A stretch of 23,214 nucleotides of DNA from JBEKZQ01 sp049509675. Lineage in GTDB: Bacteria > Planctomycetota > Planctomycetia > Pirellulales > Thermoguttaceae. The stretch spans positions 1 through 23,214 of the forward strand of contig JBEKZQ010000024.1 in assembly GCA_049509675.1 (NCBI GenBank), given 5' to 3'. The notes under the pieces are model-generated. The model was given only the letters and a program-made list of their open reading frames with translations. It was not told where the DNA came from and did no database searches. Positions 21,988 through 23,214 of the stretch are shown one piece after another; within the stretch, counting starts at the first letter, position 1, and every line of letters starts with the position of its first letter. The translations under genes and the position numbers were made by a program.

Positions 21988-22716
21988 TTAGACGCTCCGG
22001 CGTAGTCTCCAGATCCCGAATGCCAAGGCGCCGGCAAGCAACATGGCGACGCCACCGGGCTCAGGGCTCGCTGCGCTACTTGCAACACGGAAGCCAATGC
22101 CGCTGATCCCAGTCGTCGGGTAGTCGCCTGCGTCGTTGGACGAGGCCAGGGAGTTGGTGATGTCGCCCCACGCCCCGCCACGCATACCCCGATATTCACC
22201 ACTGATGTTTGCCTCGTTCCACTGGTAAACGTCGCCACCTTGGTCGTATGTCCCATAGGGCCCGGGAGATGCCGAAAATGCCCCGACCGCCGTCAACCTG
22301 TTCGTCGGGTCGGTGTAACCGCCATTTCCCGTGTCGTAATAATCGTAGAAGTTGGCATGGTTGCCGGCGTCGGGCAGCGTGTTGATCGGCGCGGTATTGC
22401 TCTTCGTAGGATAGGTCCAATAACCAGCGTTGGTACTACCTCCTTTGTAGTATGCCGCCTTATACCGTTCGCTATCCGACGGGATGAAATAGGTCGCCCC
22501 GGCGTTGCGGGTTTCCGTCATCAGGTTGTTAACGTTCGCGCTACCTCGTTTCGGGCTGCAACTGGATAATTGGGACCCACGCCAGCGTATTTTACTACAA
22601 TCCGTCGAGCCTGCCCAGCGATTTTTTGAAAAATTTGCCTGGAGAACTGAAAACTCGGGGTCCGGTCCATTTTTCGGCTGATCGGCATTGCCATTTGGCC
22701 GAACTACTGACCGCAA
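21988..22716 (-). CDS. PEP-CTERM protein with N-terminally truncated SUMF1/FGE-like domain (probable gene remnant)
   Basis: The open frame codes 242 residues, but only the part from about residue 60 (nt 22539) onward looks like real protein. ATYFIPSDSERYKAAYYKGG, NTLPDAGNHANFYDYYD, SPGPYGTYDQGGDVYQWNE, YRGMRGGAWGD and GIGFRVAS are hallmarks of the C-terminal half of formylglycine-generating-enzyme/SUMF1-fold secreted proteins. The tail SPEPGGVAMLLAGALAFGIWRLRRSV is a complete PEP-CTERM signal. Residues 1-59 are compositionally odd, contain no signal peptide, and do not resemble the missing N-terminal half. The gene has therefore lost its 5' end, and without a signal peptide its sorting tail cannot work. 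An internal ATG at 22521 could start a shorter product. It may be a pseudogene; no other segment of the family was found upstream. Confidence 0.65.
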   Translation of the reverse strand: MRSVVRPNGNADQPKNGPDPEFSVLQANFSKNRWAGSTDCSKIRWRGSQLSSCSPKRGSANVNNLMTETRNAGATYFIPSDSERYKAAYYKGGSTNAGYWTYPTKSNTAPINTLPDAGNHANFYDYYDTGNGGYTDPTNRLTAVGAFSASPGPYGTYDQGGDVYQWNEANISGEYRGMRGGAWGDITNSLASSNDAGDYPTTGISGIGFRVASSAASPEPGGVAMLLAGALAFGIWRLRRSV

Positions 22717-22718
22717 AC

Positions 22719-22744
22719 ATGGACCCGGGCACCCTCTGGGTGCC
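22719..22744. repeat. Dispersed 26-bp repeat with GGCACCC / GGGTGCC hairpin
   Basis: This matches 24 of 26 bases of 7501-7526 inside the giant gene. Arms GGCACCC (22728-22734) and GGGTGCC (22738-22744) pair perfectly around TCT here, whereas the coding copy has lost two arm matches. Confidence 0.75.
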
Positions 22745-22829
22745 TTCGCGTCAGACGTTGCAGTTCTCCTGGGAGGACAGCCCGCTATCGTGTCGCCTCA
22801 GATAGGGTAGAATGGGGAAAGGCGGGATG

Positions 22830-23006
22830 TAACCCGGATTATTCATGTAGGGGGTCTAGGTCGCGCAAGCCTATGGTGGGTCTCGCAAACCGAGCAACCG
22901 TTCCGCAGAGCTGTGTCACGAAGCGCTAAGTTGATAAGCGACCGAAGACCCACCAGAACCACGCTTTGCTCGACGCCAGCCAACAGTTTATGAATAATCC
23001 GCCTTA
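22830..23006. mobile_element. 177-bp MITE-like element with 17-bp terminal inverted repeats
   Basis: The left end TAACCCGGATTATTCAT (22830-22846) and the right end ATGAATAATCCGCCTTA (22990-23006) are inverted copies with two mismatches. Inside is a second inverted pair, GGTGGGTCT (22875-22883) and AGACCCACC (22946-22954). No transposase or coding frame lies between. It may be a non-autonomous element, a remnant of a larger insertion sequence, or a structured RNA. The rest of spacer 22717-23036 shows no gene. Confidence 0.5.
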
Positions 23007-23036
23007 GCCAAATCGCTCAGACTTGTCTGGTTTCAT

Positions 23037-23213
23037 TCACATCTGCGGTTTATCGGCCTGCCGGAGCGGACAATTGTGGGCACCAACGAGGATTTGGGTG
23101 CCAACGGGCTGCGGCTCCAGGACGTAGGCTTTCTGGGCGGCAACTCCAGCGGATGGCTTGGCTGCCTTGACGCTCGCTTGCTGGGGTTCCTGTTCCGCTG
23201 CTGGAAGGCTTTC
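23037..23213 (-). CDS. Possible C-terminal end of a gene cut by the right edge
   Basis: A frame open from the edge encodes 58 residues ending ...QADKPQM before TGA at 23039-23037. It is rich in Ala, Pro and Gln (ESLPAAEQEPQQASVKAAKP), like a disordered tail. Two other frames across the same bases are also open: plus strand from 22998, and another minus frame. The plus frame has the more GC-rich third codon positions, so strand and frame are uncertain. No family was recognised. Confidence 0.25.
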   Translation of the reverse strand, partial: ESLPAAEQEPQQASVKAAKPSAGVAAQKAYVLEPQPVGTQILVGAHNCPLRQADKPQM

Positions 23214-23214
23214 G

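Noticed and set aside
1..23214. tRNA or rRNA genes
   Set aside because: No cloverleaf-like segment with a GTTCRA-type arm and CCA-proximal stem, and no rRNA-like stretch, was noticed by eye. A covariance scan was not possible.
22998..23214. Plus-strand frame at the right edge (LRFIGLPERTIVGTNEDLG...)
   Set aside because: Its third positions are GC-rich, but it has no convincing start codon or ribosome site and begins inside the end of the inverted-repeat element. It is kept only as an alternative to the minus-strand tail.

Overview
The window is GC-rich, densely coding bacterial DNA that I read as a planctomycete, most likely of the Pirellulales. Three things support this. Two proteins end in PEP-CTERM sorting tails. 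There is a Tat-exported tandem-DUF4159 protein and very large membrane-anchored proteins of a kind familiar from that group. The spacers are packed with short dispersed palindromes. This is inference from content; no rRNA or other marker gene is present.

Positions 1-16927 form one envelope-protein neighbourhood on both strands. On the minus strand are a DUF4175-like membrane protein cut by the left edge, and upstream of it a Tat-exported protein with two DUF4159 domains. Divergent from these on the plus strand are a small secreted protein and a three-TM protein combining a von Willebrand A domain with a glutamine-amidotransferase-like domain that lacks its nucleophile. Converging on them from the right, and joined to each other by an ATGA overlap, are two giant exported proteins of about 1110 and 2219 residues. 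The 2219-residue protein looks like two paralogous modules fused head to tail, with the 1110-residue protein as a third module. Relatives of several of these genes are known beside MoxR ATPase/DUF58/VWA genes, but no MoxR or DUF58 gene lies in the window.

Positions 17260-21483 hold unrelated single genes: a PEP-CTERM protein, an inositol-monophosphatase-family enzyme, a conserved protein of unknown function, and uronate isomerase (uxaC). Between the phosphatase and the unknown gene are divergent promoters and a plus-strand promoter-to-terminator unit of about 65 nt, which could be a small RNA or an attenuator. A bidirectional terminator separates the PEP-CTERM gene from the phosphatase.

Positions 21484-23214 are repeat-rich and decayed. 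They hold a roughly 440-bp run of short hairpins, the C-terminal remnant of a SUMF1/FGE-like PEP-CTERM protein, a 177-bp element with 17-bp imperfect terminal inverted repeats, and an ambiguous coding edge.

The most striking signal is the repeat landscape. Several families of short palindromes occur in spacers and also inside reading frames without breaking them. Within a family the loop is kept while the stem sequence changes completely but still pairs.
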